Shown here piece after piece: positions 18,540-27,691 of a stretch of 36,984 nt of DNA. This DNA comes from Alkalispirillum mobile. GTDB taxonomy: Bacteria > Pseudomonadota > Gammaproteobacteria > Nitrococcales > Halorhodospiraceae. The stretch spans positions 1 through 36,984 of the forward strand of contig NZ_RCDA01000007.1 of NCBI RefSeq assembly GCF_003664325.1, given 5' to 3'. The notes beneath the pieces were generated by a model. It worked only from the letters and a program-made list of their open reading frames with translations, was not told the origin of the DNA and made no database searches. Every line of letters starts with the position of its first letter. Position 1 is the first letter of the stretch. A program made the translations under genes and the position numbers.

Positions 18540-19331
18540 ATGGGATTTCTCAACGGCAAGCGCGCGCTCATCGTGGGCGTGGCCAGCAACCGCTCCATCG
18601 CCTGGGGCATCGCCCAGGCCATGCGTGAACAGGGCGCGGAGCTCGCCTTCACCTACCAGACCGAGAAGTTGAAGGGCCGGGTCGAGGACCTGGCGGCCAA
18701 GGTGGACAGCGACATCGTGCTGCCGCTGGACGTGGCCGAGGACGAGCAGATCGACGATGTCTTCAAGCAACTCGGCGAGCGCTGGGACGGGCTGGACATC
18801 GTGGTGCACGCGGTGGGCTTCGCCCCGCGCGAGGCGCTGGAGGGCTCGTTCGTGGAGAATACCACCCGGGATGCCTACCGCATCGCCCACGACATCAGCG
18901 CCTACAGCTTCGTGGCCCTCGCCCGGGCCGCCCGGCCGCTGATGGAGGGTCGAAACGGCTCGTTGCTCACCCTCTCCTACCTGGGTGCCGAGCGCTCCAT
19001 GCCCAACTACAACGTCATGGGCTCGGCCAAGGCCAGCCTGGAGGCGAGCACCCGCTTCATGGCCGCCGATCTGGGCCCGGAGGGCACCCGGGTGAACGCC
19101 ATCTCCGCCGGCCCCATCCGCACCCTGGCCGCCTCCGGCATCGGCAACTTCAGGAAAATGCTGCAATTCAACGCGGATGCAGCCCCGCTGCGCCGCAACG
19201 TGACCACCGAGGAGGTGGGCAACGCCGCCGCATTCCTGTGTTCCGACCTGGCATCGGGCATCACCGGCGAGGTGCTGCACGTGGACTCCGGCTTCAACAC
19301 CGTGGCCCTGTCCAGCTCGCTGATGGAATAA
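18540..19331 (+). CDS. fabI: Enoyl-[acyl-carrier-protein] reductase (NADH)
   Basis: FabI performs the last reduction of each fatty-acid elongation cycle. The 263 residues are full length. The N-terminus [25 protein letters not shown] is the divergent Rossmann motif of FabI, and the catalytic pair appears as [12 protein letters not shown] (Tyr-x6-Lys), preceded by [12 protein letters not shown]; the end has the expected [18 protein letters not shown] at 18524-18529 sits ten bases before ATG. It is divergent from yejA and seems to be a single-gene unit. Confidence 0.96.
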   Translation: MGFLNGKRALIVGVASNRSIAWGIAQAMREQGAELAFTYQTEKLKGRVEDLAAKVDSDIVLPLDVAEDEQIDDVFKQLGERWDGLDIVVHAVGFAPREALEGSFVENTTRDAYRIAHDISAYSFVALARAARPLMEGRNGSLLTLSYLGAERSMPNYNVMGSAKASLEASTRFMAADLGPEGTRVNAISAGPIRTLAASGIGNFRKMLQFNADAAPLRRNVTTEEVGNAAAFLCSDLASGITGEVLHVDSGFNTVALSSSLME

Positions 19332-19383
19332 GCCTGGCATGGCCGGGGCGTGGCGATGCCGTGCCCCGGCCCGCAGGGTCCGG

Positions 19384-19785
19384 CTAGCGGATATTGTCCT
19401 CGATGGCGCGCAGGATGTGCCGGGACTTGGTCTCGTCGCCGAAGGTGCCCACCCGGATCCGCACATCAGTGATGTTATCCGTCTTCTTCGCCACGCGGAT
19501 ATTCACCGACTTGTCGTCGGCGTCCTCCAGCTCGTAGCGCGTGGTCATGCCGTCGGTCCGCCGGTCGATCTTGGTCAGCTCCAGCTGATCCACGGCCCGA
19601 TCGGTCGCCTCGCGGCACTGCTGGTAACTGCACTCCACCTCCGAGCGTAACTCACCGCGCACATACGCCACGGCACCCGCAGCCCCACCACCGGCCACCA
19701 GGGCCGCACAGCCGGACAGCAGCACCGGCGTGCCGGCGAAGAGCAGCACCCACATCAGGGGTAAGGCAAGAAGCCTTTTCATCAT
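19384..19785 (-). CDS. Small DUF3568-like outer-membrane lipoprotein
   Basis: I start this 133-residue protein at 19785 (MMKRLLALPLMWVLLF; the second ATG at 19782 is as good) because GAGAGG stands just upstream and the longer frame has no signal. The signal peptide ends in a lipobox LLSGC with Cys26 as the lipidated residue. A short Gly/Ala-rich hydrophobic stretch (ALVAGGGAAGAVAYV) follows, then a soluble domain of about 90 residues with alternating charged strands. This resembles the DUF3568 family of small lipoproteins, whose function is not known. The absence of Asp at +2 argues for outer-membrane sorting. Confidence 0.75.
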   Translation of the reverse strand: MMKRLLALPLMWVLLFAGTPVLLSGCAALVAGGGAAGAVAYVRGELRSEVECSYQQCREATDRAVDQLELTKIDRRTDGMTTRYELEDADDKSVNIRVAKKTDNITDVRIRVGTFGDETKSRHILRAIEDNIR

Positions 19786-19889
19786 CTTTTCCTCTCCCAC
19801 GAGAAACATTGCGTATGCATTGATGATAGCCCGGCGCGCCCGCACATGCGCCCGGGGCCGGTAATGCAACATAGAGCAATACCGGTCAT

Positions 19890-19924
19890 AAAAAAACCCA
19901 CGCCGTTCCAGCGAACGACGCGGG
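19890..19924 (-). terminator. Intrinsic terminator of the lactate permease unit
   Basis: Read on the - strand, CCCGCGTCGTTC (19924-19913), loop GCTG, then GAACGGCGTGGG (19908-19897) form a 12-bp stem with two G-T pairs, followed by seven T. It starts 46 bases after the lldP stop and is a standard intrinsic terminator. Confidence 0.88.
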
Positions 19925-19969
19925 CCTGCCAACTCCCCCCAGAGGGTCAGGAACTGAGGGGAATGCGGC

Positions 19970-21805
19970 TTACGCGGTTGCGGGTGTTCTCCCCTTGTTC
20001 ATGGCCATGAAGCCGAACCAGAGGACGGCCCAGCCGATCCAGAGCAGGTACCAGATATTCATGCCACCTGCGATGATCGCCATGCCGATCAGACCCGCTG
20101 CCAATACATAGTAGATCATCGGCAGCAACGTCTTGCGGATGATGTCACCCTCGCGGCCGATCAGGCCCACCGTGGCAGAAGCAGCCACCACGTTGTGCAC
20201 CGTGACCATGTTGCCGCCGGCACCACCCACGGCCTGCAGGGCTACCACCCAGGTCGCCCCGGAGGCGCCCAGACCGATCTGCTCGGCGGTGGAGATCTGG
20301 AAGAAGGAGAACATCAGGTTACTCACCGTGTTACTCCCGGCCAGGAAGGCCCCCAGACCACCGATCAGCGGCGAAAACAGCGGCCAGGCCTCGCCGGCCA
20401 TGGCGGCCACACCCTGGGCCAGCATCTCGGGCATGCTCGCGATCTGGGCCGCACCGCCCAGCGCCACGCCGTCCTGCAGCGCCATGCGAATGTCCTCGAC
20501 GCTGTCCAGACCACCCGGGGCGGAGTTGATGAACACCTGCACCATGGGCACGGCGAATATCAACGCCACGCCCGCCGCCAGAATGGTCCGGCCGGCGGTC
20601 TTCCAGGCGTTGAGGTAGTTACCGTGGTTCCACATCTGGTGGAGGAAGTAGGTGATCACCGAGGTCACCAGCAGCACGAAGCCGGGCAGGTAGAGCGGCT
20701 GCGAGCTCGCGGTAATGCCGGAACCAAAGATATCCGGCCAAGACAGCGTCACCGACTGCAGTGCGGCGACCACCGGGTCCACGGTCCGGGTGAGCACCAG
20801 CAGCACGGCAACCACCACATAGGGGGCCCAGGCCTGGAGCTGAGTCAGCTCGCTGCCCGCGGCACGCTCCGGGGTGGCCTCGTCCTGCAGGCGGCTGATC
20901 CACTCCGGCTCCCACTTGCTGCGCTCCTCGAAGTGGAAGGTATCCTTCGGGATCAGGAAGCCCTTCTTGGCCGCCGGCACCACGATGGCCAGACCGATCA
21001 GGCCGCCGATCAGGGACGGGAAGGCCGGACCGAGCAGGGCCGCCACCGCGTAGTAAGGCACCACGAAGGCCACACCTGCGAACAGCGCGAAGGGCCAGGC
21101 CCGCAACCCATCGACGAAGGAGCGGTTCTTGCCGAAGAAGCGGGTGAGCATGCCCACCATGATCAGCGGCACCAGGAAGCCCGCCAGCGAGTGGATGAGC
21201 GCCACCTGCATGCCGATCTGATTGACCAGCTCCGCGTGGGTGGTGCCCAGGGACTCGATGACCCGCTGGGTCACGCTCTGGTCCTCGATACCGGCACTGA
21301 CGCCCACCAGGATCGGCGTGCCCACCGCCCCGAAGGAGACCGGCGTGGACTGGATGATCAGTGCCGACATGACCGCGGCCATGGCCGGGAAGCCCAGCGC
21401 CACCAGCAACGGTGCCGCAATGGCGGCCGGGGTGCCGAAACCGGAGGCCCCCTCGATCAGGCAGCCGAACAGCCAGGCGATGATGATCGCCTGCACCCGG
21501 CGGTCGGGCGAGATATCGGCAAAACCTTTCTGGATGGTGGCGATCGCCCCGCTCTCCTTCAGCGTGTAGAGCAGCAGGATCGCCCCGAAAACAATGAACA
21601 ATATATTAAGCGCAACGACCACCCCGTTAATCGAGGCGGCAGCCACCACGTTGAACTCGGTACCCCAGAAGAAAAGTGCCACCGCGACGGCGACCACGTA
21701 AGCCAATGGCATGGCGTGTTTCGCCGGCCATCGAAGTATCACCAGAAACAACGCCACGGTTGCCAGCGGCAACAGGGCAAAGAATGAAAGCACACCCAAA
21801 TTCAT
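19970..21805 (-). CDS. lldP: L-lactate permease
   Basis: A 611-residue polytopic membrane protein of the LctP/LldP family, which imports lactate (and often glycolate) with protons. Hydrophobic segments run through the whole length. Family landmarks include [46 protein letters not shown] and, near the C-terminus, [15 protein letters not shown]. The start follows a GGAGGAGG ribosome site. It lies downstream of lutABC in the same direction with about 130 bases between, and ends at a strong terminator, so it may be the last gene of the lactate operon or have its own promoter. Confidence 0.93.
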   Translation of the reverse strand: MNLGVLSFFALLPLATVALFLVILRWPAKHAMPLAYVVAVAVALFFWGTEFNVVAAASINGVVVALNILFIVFGAILLLYTLKESGAIATIQKGFADISPDRRVQAIIIAWLFGCLIEGASGFGTPAAIAAPLLVALGFPAMAAVMSALIIQSTPVSFGAVGTPILVGVSAGIEDQSVTQRVIESLGTTHAELVNQIGMQVALIHSLAGFLVPLIMVGMLTRFFGKNRSFVDGLRAWPFALFAGVAFVVPYYAVAALLGPAFPSLIGGLIGLAIVVPAAKKGFLIPKDTFHFEERSKWEPEWISRLQDEATPERAAGSELTQLQAWAPYVVVAVLLVLTRTVDPVVAALQSVTLSWPDIFGSGITASSQPLYLPGFVLLVTSVITYFLHQMWNHGNYLNAWKTAGRTILAAGVALIFAVPMVQVFINSAPGGLDSVEDIRMALQDGVALGGAAQIASMPEMLAQGVAAMAGEAWPLFSPLIGGLGAFLAGSNTVSNLMFSFFQISTAEQIGLGASGATWVVALQAVGGAGGNMVTVHNVVAASATVGLIGREGDIIRKTLLPMIYYVLAAGLIGMAIIAGGMNIWYLLWIGWAVLWFGFMAMNKGRTPATA

Positions 21806-21935
21806 GAGCCCAGAACCTCCTCCGAATGATTATCTAAAGTGGGCTGGCGAGTCCTTGCGGCTTCCCTGACCCAACGGTTCCTGCACAACCAGCACCGCCT
21901 TATTGCAGGCTTGTTGCCTGTTTCTTGCCGGCCGG

Positions 21936-22595
21936 CTAGGCGCCGACCAACAACACAAGCAGCCGGCGCGGCCCGTGGGCCCCCAGCTGCATGGTCTGCT
22001 CCACGTCCGCCGTACGCGACGGACCGGTAATCAGATTGACCACCCGCGGCCACTGCGCCCCCAAACGGGTACGCAACTGCACCCAGGCATCCTCCAGGTG
22101 CCCAACCAGGTGTTCGGCATCCACCAGCACCACGTGGTAGTCGGGCAGGAAGTTGAGAGTGGTGGGCGTCTCGGCCCCGGAGCGCAGCACCACCGTGCCG
22201 GTCTCGGCCACCGCCAGCAGCGCCTGGCTGACGCCCACCAGGTCATCCCCGGCGCTGGCGCCCTCGCTCACGCGCAAGCCGTCCGAGGCCCAGTCGATAT
22301 CGGCTACGGCAGGGGCCAGGCGCGCCTCGGCGGCCACGTCCTGCGCTTCGAGCCAACGCTTCAGCGCGGCCGGCGCGTCGCTGCGGCGAGCGATACGGAC
22401 GCACTCGCCCGCGACCTTCTCCAAGCCCTCGGCGAACTGGTCGGGTAGCGGCTTGTTGGCCAGCACGGGGCGCAACGGCTCCTGCTCCCCGCCGTGGATA
22501 CGCTGGTCCAGTACCGCCTGGCGGCTCTCGGAGAGCGCCGGGCGCCCGAGCCCGCGGCGGATGTCCCCCAGGATGCGTTCGCGGCTGCTACTCAT
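21936..22595 (-). CDS. lutC: Lactate utilization protein LutC (LUD domain)
   Basis: LutC is one of three subunits of the LutABC L-lactate oxidation complex. I take ATG 22595 (MSSSRERILGDIRRGLGR), which overlaps the lutB stop by ATGA, giving 219 residues, the usual size. The LUD domain is visible as GVSQALLAVAETGTVVL, then TLNFLPDYHVVLVDAEHLVG and the C-terminal NLITGPSRTADVEQTMQLGAHGP. No cofactor-binding cysteines are present, as expected for LutC. Confidence 0.93.
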   Translation of the reverse strand: MSSSRERILGDIRRGLGRPALSESRQAVLDQRIHGGEQEPLRPVLANKPLPDQFAEGLEKVAGECVRIARRSDAPAALKRWLEAQDVAAEARLAPAVADIDWASDGLRVSEGASAGDDLVGVSQALLAVAETGTVVLRSGAETPTTLNFLPDYHVVLVDAEHLVGHLEDAWVQLRTRLGAQWPRVVNLITGPSRTADVEQTMQLGAHGPRRLLVLLVGA

Positions 22596-24019
22596 CCCCG
22601 TCCCCCTTGACGCTTTTTCCAGGCGCTCATGAAGGTCTCCCCCTCGGGGACCGGCATCACCCGGCCGCCGGCCATCCAGTTGCCCCCCAGGGGCAGCTTG
22701 CTGATATGGCCACGCTTGCCGCCCATGCCGGCCAGCAACCGCGCCTGCACCCGGGTCGCGAGGCGGTACATGGCCGGGCGACGCGCTAGCCACCCCCACA
22801 GGGCCAGGCCCCAGCGTGAACGCTTGGTCCCCATACGGGCCTGGAACTGGCGATGGCGCAGGTTGCGCAGCAGGTCCGGCAGCGGAATCCGCACCGGGCA
22901 GACCTCCTGGCAGCGGCCGTTCAGGGTGCAGGCGTTGGGCAGGTCCTTGGCCTCGCGTAGGCCCAGGGTGAGCGGCGTCAGCACCGAGCCCATGGGGCCG
23001 GGGTAGACCCAGCCGTAGGCGTGCCCGCCGATGGCCCCGTAGACCGGGCAGTGGTTCATGCAGGCACCGCAGCGGATGCAGCGCAGCATTTCGCGGAACT
23101 CATCGGCCAGCATGGTGGATCGGCCGTTGTCGATGAGCACCACGTGGTACTCCTGCGGCCCGTCCGGGTCGCCCTCGCGGCGGGGGCCGGAGAATAGTGT
23201 GGTGTAGCTGGTGATGTCCTGGCCGGTGGCGCTGCGCCCGAGCAGCCGCAGCAGCGTGGTGGTGTCCTCCATGTTGGGAACCACCTTTTCGATCCCGGCG
23301 GTCACGATGTGCACCCGGGGCAGCGTGCTGGTCAAATCGCCGTTGCCCTCATTGGTGACAATGATGTTGCAGCCGTTCTCCGCCACCAGGAAGTTGGCCC
23401 CGGTGATACCCACGTCGGCGGACAGGTACTTCTGGCGCAACACCTGGCGCGCCTCATTGACCAGGTCCGGCACCTCGGTGAGCCGCTGCGTGTAGCCGTA
23501 CTTGGCGTGGAAACGGTGAAAGAGATCGGAGATCTCTTCGCGGGTCTTGTGGATGGCGGGGGCGATGATGTGGCTGGGCGGCTCCTCCGCCAGCTGGATG
23601 ATGTACTCGCCCAGGTCGGTCTCGACAACCTCCAGGCCAGCCTCCTCCAGCGCCTCGTTGACCCCCACCTCTTCGCCCACCATGGACTTGCCCTTGATGA
23701 CGCTGCGCGCCTCCGCCTTGCGGCAGATATCCCGGACAATGTTGCGGGCCTCCTCGGCATCCGCCGCCCAGTGCACCACCCCGCCGTTCCGGCGCACCGC
23801 CTCCTCGTAGCGCAGCAGGTAGTGGTCCAGGTGCTCCAGGGTGTGGTTCTTGATCTGCACTGCCCGGTCGCGCAGCGCCTCGTACTCGGACAGTGCGCTC
23901 ACCGCGTTGAAGCGCTTGAGCACGAAACCGTCCTTGGCGCGCCCCAGGGCCTGCTGCAACGTGGGATTGTGCAGGGCGGCGCCGGCGCGCTGGACGAACT
24001 CGTGGCTGTGAGACTCCAT
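22592..24019 (-). CDS. lutB: Iron-sulfur lactate utilization protein LutB
   Basis: The 475-residue electron-transfer subunit of LutABC. An N-terminal LUD domain (SVIKGKSMVGEEVGVNEAL, then GANFLVAENG) is followed by two cluster motifs: CIRCGACMNHCPVYG near residue 312 and CTLNGRCQEVCPVRIPL near 360, ligating two [4Fe-4S] clusters. Gene order lutA-lutB-lutC is the standard one; lutB shares one base with lutA (TAATG) and four with lutC, so translation is coupled. Its substrate in vivo is probably L-lactate, judged from the permease beside it. Confidence 0.95.
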   Translation of the reverse strand: MESHSHEFVQRAGAALHNPTLQQALGRAKDGFVLKRFNAVSALSEYEALRDRAVQIKNHTLEHLDHYLLRYEEAVRRNGGVVHWAADAEEARNIVRDICRKAEARSVIKGKSMVGEEVGVNEALEEAGLEVVETDLGEYIIQLAEEPPSHIIAPAIHKTREEISDLFHRFHAKYGYTQRLTEVPDLVNEARQVLRQKYLSADVGITGANFLVAENGCNIIVTNEGNGDLTSTLPRVHIVTAGIEKVVPNMEDTTTLLRLLGRSATGQDITSYTTLFSGPRREGDPDGPQEYHVVLIDNGRSTMLADEFREMLRCIRCGACMNHCPVYGAIGGHAYGWVYPGPMGSVLTPLTLGLREAKDLPNACTLNGRCQEVCPVRIPLPDLLRNLRHRQFQARMGTKRSRWGLALWGWLARRPAMYRLATRVQARLLAGMGGKRGHISKLPLGGNWMAGGRVMPVPEGETFMSAWKKRQGGRG

Positions 24020-24798
24020 TAACGCTCCTCCCCGTCGCCCAGACCGGGACCGTGGGCCATGTCCGCCAGCACCTCTGCTGTATGGTAGACCCGTACGGGC
24101 GAGCCCGCCGCCTTCAGCCGGCCCGCCATGTTCAGCAGACAGCCCAAATCGCCCCCGAGCAGGGTGTCCGCGCCACTCGCCTGGGCAGCCTGCGCCTTGT
24201 CATCCACCATGCGGCCGGAGATCTCCGGGTACTTGACGCAGAAGGTACCGCCGAAGCCGCAACAGACCTCCGCGTCCTCCATCTCCACCAGCTTCAGCCC
24301 CTCCACCTGTTGCAACAGCGCGCGCGGCTGGCGCTTGATGCCCAGCTGGCGCAGCCCGCTGCAGCTGTCGTGGTAGGTGGCCTTGCCCTCGAACCGGGCA
24401 CGGATGGTGTCGTTGGCGCCCAGTACATCGGTGAGAAAACTGAACAACTCATAGGAGCGGTCCGCCAGATGGCGCGCCCGGCTCTCCCACTCCGGCGACT
24501 GCTGGAACAGGTCGGGGTACTTGTGAACGCTGCCGATGCAGGAGCCGGAGGGCGAGACCAGGTAATCGTAGCCCTCGAAGGCGGTGATGACGCTGCGAGC
24601 CAGTTCGGCCGCGGTGATGTTGTCACCGCTGTTGTAGGCGGGTTGGCCGCAACAGGTCTGCTGCTGGGGCACCTCCACCGTGCAGCCGGCCTGCTCCAGC
24701 AGCCGCACGGTGGCGAAACCGATATTCGGCCGGAAGGCGTCGACCAGGCAGGTTACCAACAGCCCTACCTTCGGCCCTTGGGTGTCGGGTGTCGTCAT
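24019..24798 (-). CDS. lutA: Lactate utilization protein LutA (CCG domain)
   Basis: LutA is a cysteine-rich-domain (CCG) subunit of the lactate oxidation complex, related to the glycolate oxidase GlcF and heterodisulfide reductase subunits. Two CCG units are visible: TCCGQPAYNSGD near residue 46 and CCGFGGTFCVKYPEIS near 180, plus SGSCIGSVHKYPDLF and TYHDSCSGLRQLGI. I choose ATG 24798 (259 residues, MTTPDTQGPKVGLLVTCLVD), which matches the family's usual beginning; a TTG at 24876 would add 26 low-complexity residues. No ribosome site stands out at either. First gene of the operon. Confidence 0.93.
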   Translation of the reverse strand: MTTPDTQGPKVGLLVTCLVDAFRPNIGFATVRLLEQAGCTVEVPQQQTCCGQPAYNSGDNITAAELARSVITAFEGYDYLVSPSGSCIGSVHKYPDLFQQSPEWESRARHLADRSYELFSFLTDVLGANDTIRARFEGKATYHDSCSGLRQLGIKRQPRALLQQVEGLKLVEMEDAEVCCGFGGTFCVKYPEISGRMVDDKAQAAQASGADTLLGGDLGCLLNMAGRLKAAGSPVRVYHTAEVLADMAHGPGLGDGEER

Positions 24799-24893
24799 GG
24801 GTTGGGCCCTGGGTGCGTCAGCACCGACCGGGCTCCTCCTCTGTTGTTCTGATTGCTTCGCGTTATTCTTGGTCAAATCAGTTACCCATCACA

Positions 24894-24922
24894 TGGTCTG
24901 ACCGATCTCTTATACTTGTCAA
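24894..24922 (-). promoter_or_regulatory. Candidate lut promoter with FadR/PdhR-type operator
   Basis: A perfect TTGACA (-35) reads on the - strand at 24922-24917. Where its -10 would be (18-base spacer, GACCAT) lies the near-palindrome TGGTCTGACC (24894-24903), which matches the TGGTnnnACC core bound by PdhR/LldR regulators. Binding there would block the lut promoter. It sits between lutA and the divergent regulator gene, the usual place for autoregulation and operon control. The -10 is weak, so the promoter itself is less sure than the operator core. Confidence 0.45.
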
Positions 24923-25058
24923 TAGTAGAGGGGGACGACTGTGTCGAGGTTCAAATGACTGGAGACTAAGTGCGGTACAATGCGCATTTCCCGGCAAGGA
25001 GGACCCGCGGGTGCATGCGCAGGCCTGTAAATCCCGCGGAGAAGAGGATCAAAGCCCC

Positions 25059-25826
25059 ATGACATTCAAGACGATAAAGCCGGCCCGGCTCTCCGATTCA
25101 ATCATCCATCAGATCGAGGAGCTCATCCTCAATGGCGTGCTAAAACCCGGCGACCGCCTGCCGGCGGAGCGGGAGCTGGCACAAGAGCTGGACGTCTCGC
25201 GCCCGTCGCTGCGCGAGGCCCTGCTGAAGCTGGAGGCCCGGGGGCTGCTCAAGGCCCGCCCCGGCGGCGGCACCTTCGTGGCGGATATCGCCGCGCCCAC
25301 CGTAACCGAACCGCTGGTGGAACTGCTGAAGGACCGGCCCGAGGCCACCTTCCAGATCCTGGAGTTGCGCCATGCGCTGGAGGAGATGGCGGCGTGGTAT
25401 GCCGCGCTGCGCGCCACCGAGGCGGATCGTGAGATTATCCGGCGACGCTACGAGGCGTTGATCGAGCTTTACGACACCAACGACGACCCCGACCTGGATG
25501 CCGAGGCGGACGCGGAGTTTCACCTGGCGATCGCTGATGCCTCGCACAACGTCGCGCTCATCCACGTGGTTCGCGGGCTGTTCAGCCTGCTGCGCAACAG
25601 CATTACCCGGTCACTGCAGCAGCTGAAGCAGCGCAACGAGGACTACGCCCCGCTGCGCGACCAGCACCGGGCGATCTACGAGGCGATCATGGCGGGTGAC
25701 CCGGCGCGGGCCAGGGAGGCGGCCAACGTGCACCTGACCTACGTTGAGGAGTTCATGCGCAAGGGGATCGCCATGCAGGACCGGGAGGCGGTCTCGCAGC
25801 GGCGGCTGCGCCGGTTGTTGGACTAG
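25059..25826 (+). CDS. GntR/FadR-family regulator (PdhR/LldR-like) of lactate genes
   Basis: A 255-residue transcription factor. The N-terminal winged helix (residues about 8-75) has LKPGDRLPAERELAQELDVSRPSLREALLKLEARGLLKARPGGGTF in GntR order; the C-terminal FCD domain has the metal/effector-site pattern with AEFHLAIADASHN, DQHRAIYEAIMAGDPARARE and VHLTYVEE. It resembles E. coli PdhR closely (same length, PLVELLKD, ELRHALEEMAAWYAALRAT), which senses pyruvate. Placed divergently to lutABC-lldP, it most likely represses them and is relieved by pyruvate or lactate. ATG 25059 is preceded by GAAGAGGATC; the frame is open upstream but without family similarity. Confidence 0.9.
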   Translation: MTFKTIKPARLSDSIIHQIEELILNGVLKPGDRLPAERELAQELDVSRPSLREALLKLEARGLLKARPGGGTFVADIAAPTVTEPLVELLKDRPEATFQILELRHALEEMAAWYAALRATEADREIIRRRYEALIELYDTNDDPDLDAEADAEFHLAIADASHNVALIHVVRGLFSLLRNSITRSLQQLKQRNEDYAPLRDQHRAIYEAIMAGDPARAREAANVHLTYVEEFMRKGIAMQDREAVSQRRLRRLLD

Positions 25827-25966
25827 AGGCGACGTAGCCGGCGTGGCAGTCCAGGCCGGCGTTTGGATCGCCACGGGCCTTCGGCCCTCGCGATGACTGG
25901 GGGGGTATTGGCGTCCGTGATGACGGGAGGGGCGTTGCGCCCCCCCGATGACGGGAAAGCGTGTGG
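25827..25966. repeat. Interspersed inverted-end repeat, copy B, plus short GATGACGGG units
   Basis: Between the converging GntR gene and ppiD. The stretch 25841-25900 carries GTGGCAGTCCAGGCCGGCGT, GGATCGCCACGGGCC and CCCTCGCGATGACTGG and matches copy A in order and orientation; its left end is eroded. Two short fragments follow (GTGATGACGGG and GATGACGGG around 25916-25956) around a GGGGCG/CGCCCCC hairpin. No gene and no clear T-run terminator. Confidence 0.65.
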
Positions 25967-27421
25967 TCAGTCCCGCATTTTCACGTCCATTTCGGCGCGC
26001 AGGGCGTTCATCAAGGCCTGCCACTCGCTCTGGCTGAACACCTGCTGCAGCTCGGCGCGCCACTGCTGGCGCTCGTCGTCGGCCAGGTCGGTATCGCCAT
26101 CGGTCACACCGATCACCTGAACCACGGCGTAGTCACCACCCTGGATGCTGGTGCCACCCACGCTGGGCCGGTCGTCGCTGGGACGCGGCAGGCGGAAGGC
26201 GCGGTCCACCACCCGGGTGGGCAGGTCGTCGGTCACGGTACCGCGGTCCAGGCCCTCGGCGCTGCGCAACTCCACGCCCTCGCGCTCGGCCAGCGCCGCC
26301 ATGTCGGCGCCCTCGGCAATCTCGCCCTCCAGCAGCTCACCCAGGTTGCGGGCGTTCAGGCGGGCCTGCTCCTCGGCCAGTTCCTCGCGGATCTCGTCGG
26401 CCACCTCGTCCAGGCCCAGGGGCTGCGCGTCCTGCACGTCGTCCACCCGGAACAGCACGGCATGCCCAGAGTCCAGCTCGATCAGGTCGCTGTTGTACCC
26501 CAGCTCCAGCACGTCCTCGCTGAAGGCGGCAGCGAGCACCTCGCTGTCACCCCAAATGCCCTCGCCGCTGCCGTCCTCCGGCACCCAGTCGCTGTACGCC
26601 AACTCGACGCCGAGCAGATCGGCGACCGGCTGCAGGGTGTCCGGCTGCTCGTAGGCCACGTTGGCCGCGTCTTCGGTCATCTCGAAGTAACGGGTGCTGT
26701 CGTCCGGAGCGAGCTCGTCCTGGTGCAGTTCCACGTAGGCCAGCCGCACCTGGCGCGGTGCCATGTAGCGGTCCGCATACTGCTCGTAATGGGCCTCCAC
26801 GGCCTCGTCGGAGACGGCGTCCGGGTCGGCCTGGGCGCTCAGCACCAGGTACTGAATATCCCGCTGTTGCCGGTCCAGCGCTGACAGGCGCTGCAGGTCC
26901 CAGTCCCGGGTGATCGCCGAGTTGGCCACCGCCCCCTGGAACTGCTCCGTCAGCAGGTCGCGGCGCACCATCTCCTCGTACTGGTCGGGCGTCAGGCGGT
27001 TGGCGCTCAGCAGTTGCTGGTAGCGCTCCATGGAGAAGGTTCCGCCCTGGTGGAAGATGTCCTGCTGGCGGATGCGCTGCGCCACGGCACGGTCGCTGAC
27101 CCGCAACTTGCCGTCGGTAACCAGCGCGTGCAGCAGCGCCTCCTCGACCAGGCCCTCCAGTGCCTCACGGCGAAGCGTCTCCTCGTCCACCCCGGCTTCA
27201 TCCAGGTCGCCGAAGAATTGCTCCAGTTGCTGACGCTGCTGGCGGAAGCGTTCGGTGACCTGGTCGCGGGTGATCTCGATACCCTCGACCTCCGCGACCA
27301 CGCCACCATCATCGCCGGCGAAGTAGCTGTAACCGCCCACTATGACGAAGGGCAGACTGATGACGATGACCACAGCCCAGGCCACCCAGCCTTTTACCGC
27401 GGAACGAATTGCTTCAAGCAT
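25967..27421 (-). CDS. ppiD: PpiD-like membrane-anchored chaperone lacking the parvulin domain
   Basis: PpiD is a periplasmic folding factor anchored in the inner membrane near the Sec translocon. The 484-residue protein has the N-terminal anchor (residues about 11-34, WVAWAVVIVISLPFVIVGGY), the SurA_N-like chaperone region (about 40-190, EITRDQVTERFRQQRQQ, LVEEALLHALV, TPDQYEEMVRRDLL) and the usual C-terminal region (FSEDVLELGYNSDLIELDSGHAVLFRVD). Gammaproteobacterial PpiD is normally about 620-640 residues. The missing part is the parvulin prolyl-isomerase domain: at residues about 233-240 the chain passes from VELHQDELA straight to DDSTRYFEM, which in relatives lies after that domain. The frame is intact, so this looks like an in-frame loss. 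Position beside hupB and lon is the conserved one for ppiD. Confidence 0.85.
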   Translation of the reverse strand: MLEAIRSAVKGWVAWAVVIVISLPFVIVGGYSYFAGDDGGVVAEVEGIEITRDQVTERFRQQRQQLEQFFGDLDEAGVDEETLRREALEGLVEEALLHALVTDGKLRVSDRAVAQRIRQQDIFHQGGTFSMERYQQLLSANRLTPDQYEEMVRRDLLTEQFQGAVANSAITRDWDLQRLSALDRQQRDIQYLVLSAQADPDAVSDEAVEAHYEQYADRYMAPRQVRLAYVELHQDELAPDDSTRYFEMTEDAANVAYEQPDTLQPVADLLGVELAYSDWVPEDGSGEGIWGDSEVLAAAFSEDVLELGYNSDLIELDSGHAVLFRVDDVQDAQPLGLDEVADEIREELAEEQARLNARNLGELLEGEIAEGADMAALAEREGVELRSAEGLDRGTVTDDLPTRVVDRAFRLPRPSDDRPSVGGTSIQGGDYAVVQVIGVTDGDTDLADDERQQWRAELQQVFSQSEWQALMNALRAEMDVKMRD

Positions 27422-27475
27422 CGGAGGTCACCCTGGAAACCCGAGGTTTCGGAACGTGTATAGGACCCAGACACG

Positions 27476-27502
27476 AAAAAGGCGCCACAAGGGCGCCTTT
27501 TT
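27476..27502 (-). terminator. Terminator of the hupB-tRNA unit
   Basis: AAAAAGGCGCC, a short loop and GGCGCCTTTTT form a palindromic stem with A- and T-runs on both sides. On the - strand it follows tRNA-Asp by nine bases and precedes ppiD, so it ends the hupB-tRNA-Val-tRNA-Asp transcript. It would also work on the + strand. Confidence 0.88.
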
Positions 27503-27510
27503 CTTGGTGT

Positions 27511-27587
27511 TGGCGGAGCGGACGGGACTCGAACCCGCGACCTCCGGCGTGACAGGCCGGCATTCTAACCAACTGAACTACCGCTCC
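27511..27587 (-). tRNA. tRNA-Asp (anticodon GTC)
   Basis: Seventy-seven bases including an encoded CCA. The acceptor arms GGAGCGG and CCGCTCC pair perfectly, with discriminator G as required for tRNA-Asp. The anticodon loop reads CTGTCAC between GCCGGC-like arms, giving GTC, and GGTTCGAGTCC is the T loop. It lies 13 bases downstream of tRNA-Val. Confidence 0.97.
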
Positions 27588-27600
27588 AATTTGTAACCCT

Positions 27601-27676
27601 TGGTGGGTGGTGAGGGGATCGAACCCCCGACATTCGCCTTGTAAGGGCGACGCTCTCCCAGCTGAGCTAACCACCC
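27601..27676 (-). tRNA. tRNA-Val (anticodon TAC)
   Basis: Seventy-six bases with encoded CCA. Acceptor arms GGGTGGT and ACCACCC pair; the anticodon loop CTTACAA gives TAC (Val); the T loop is GGTTCGATCC. Its 5' end is only 15 bases from the hupB stop with no promoter between, so it is co-transcribed with hupB. Confidence 0.97.
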
Positions 27677-27691
27677 GAATTGCTGAGGCGC

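Noticed and set aside
20195..21787. A 530-codon open frame on the + strand opposite the lactate permease
   Set aside because: Rich in His, Gln, Arg and Gly with no hydrophobic core or motif; a shadow of the membrane protein gene.
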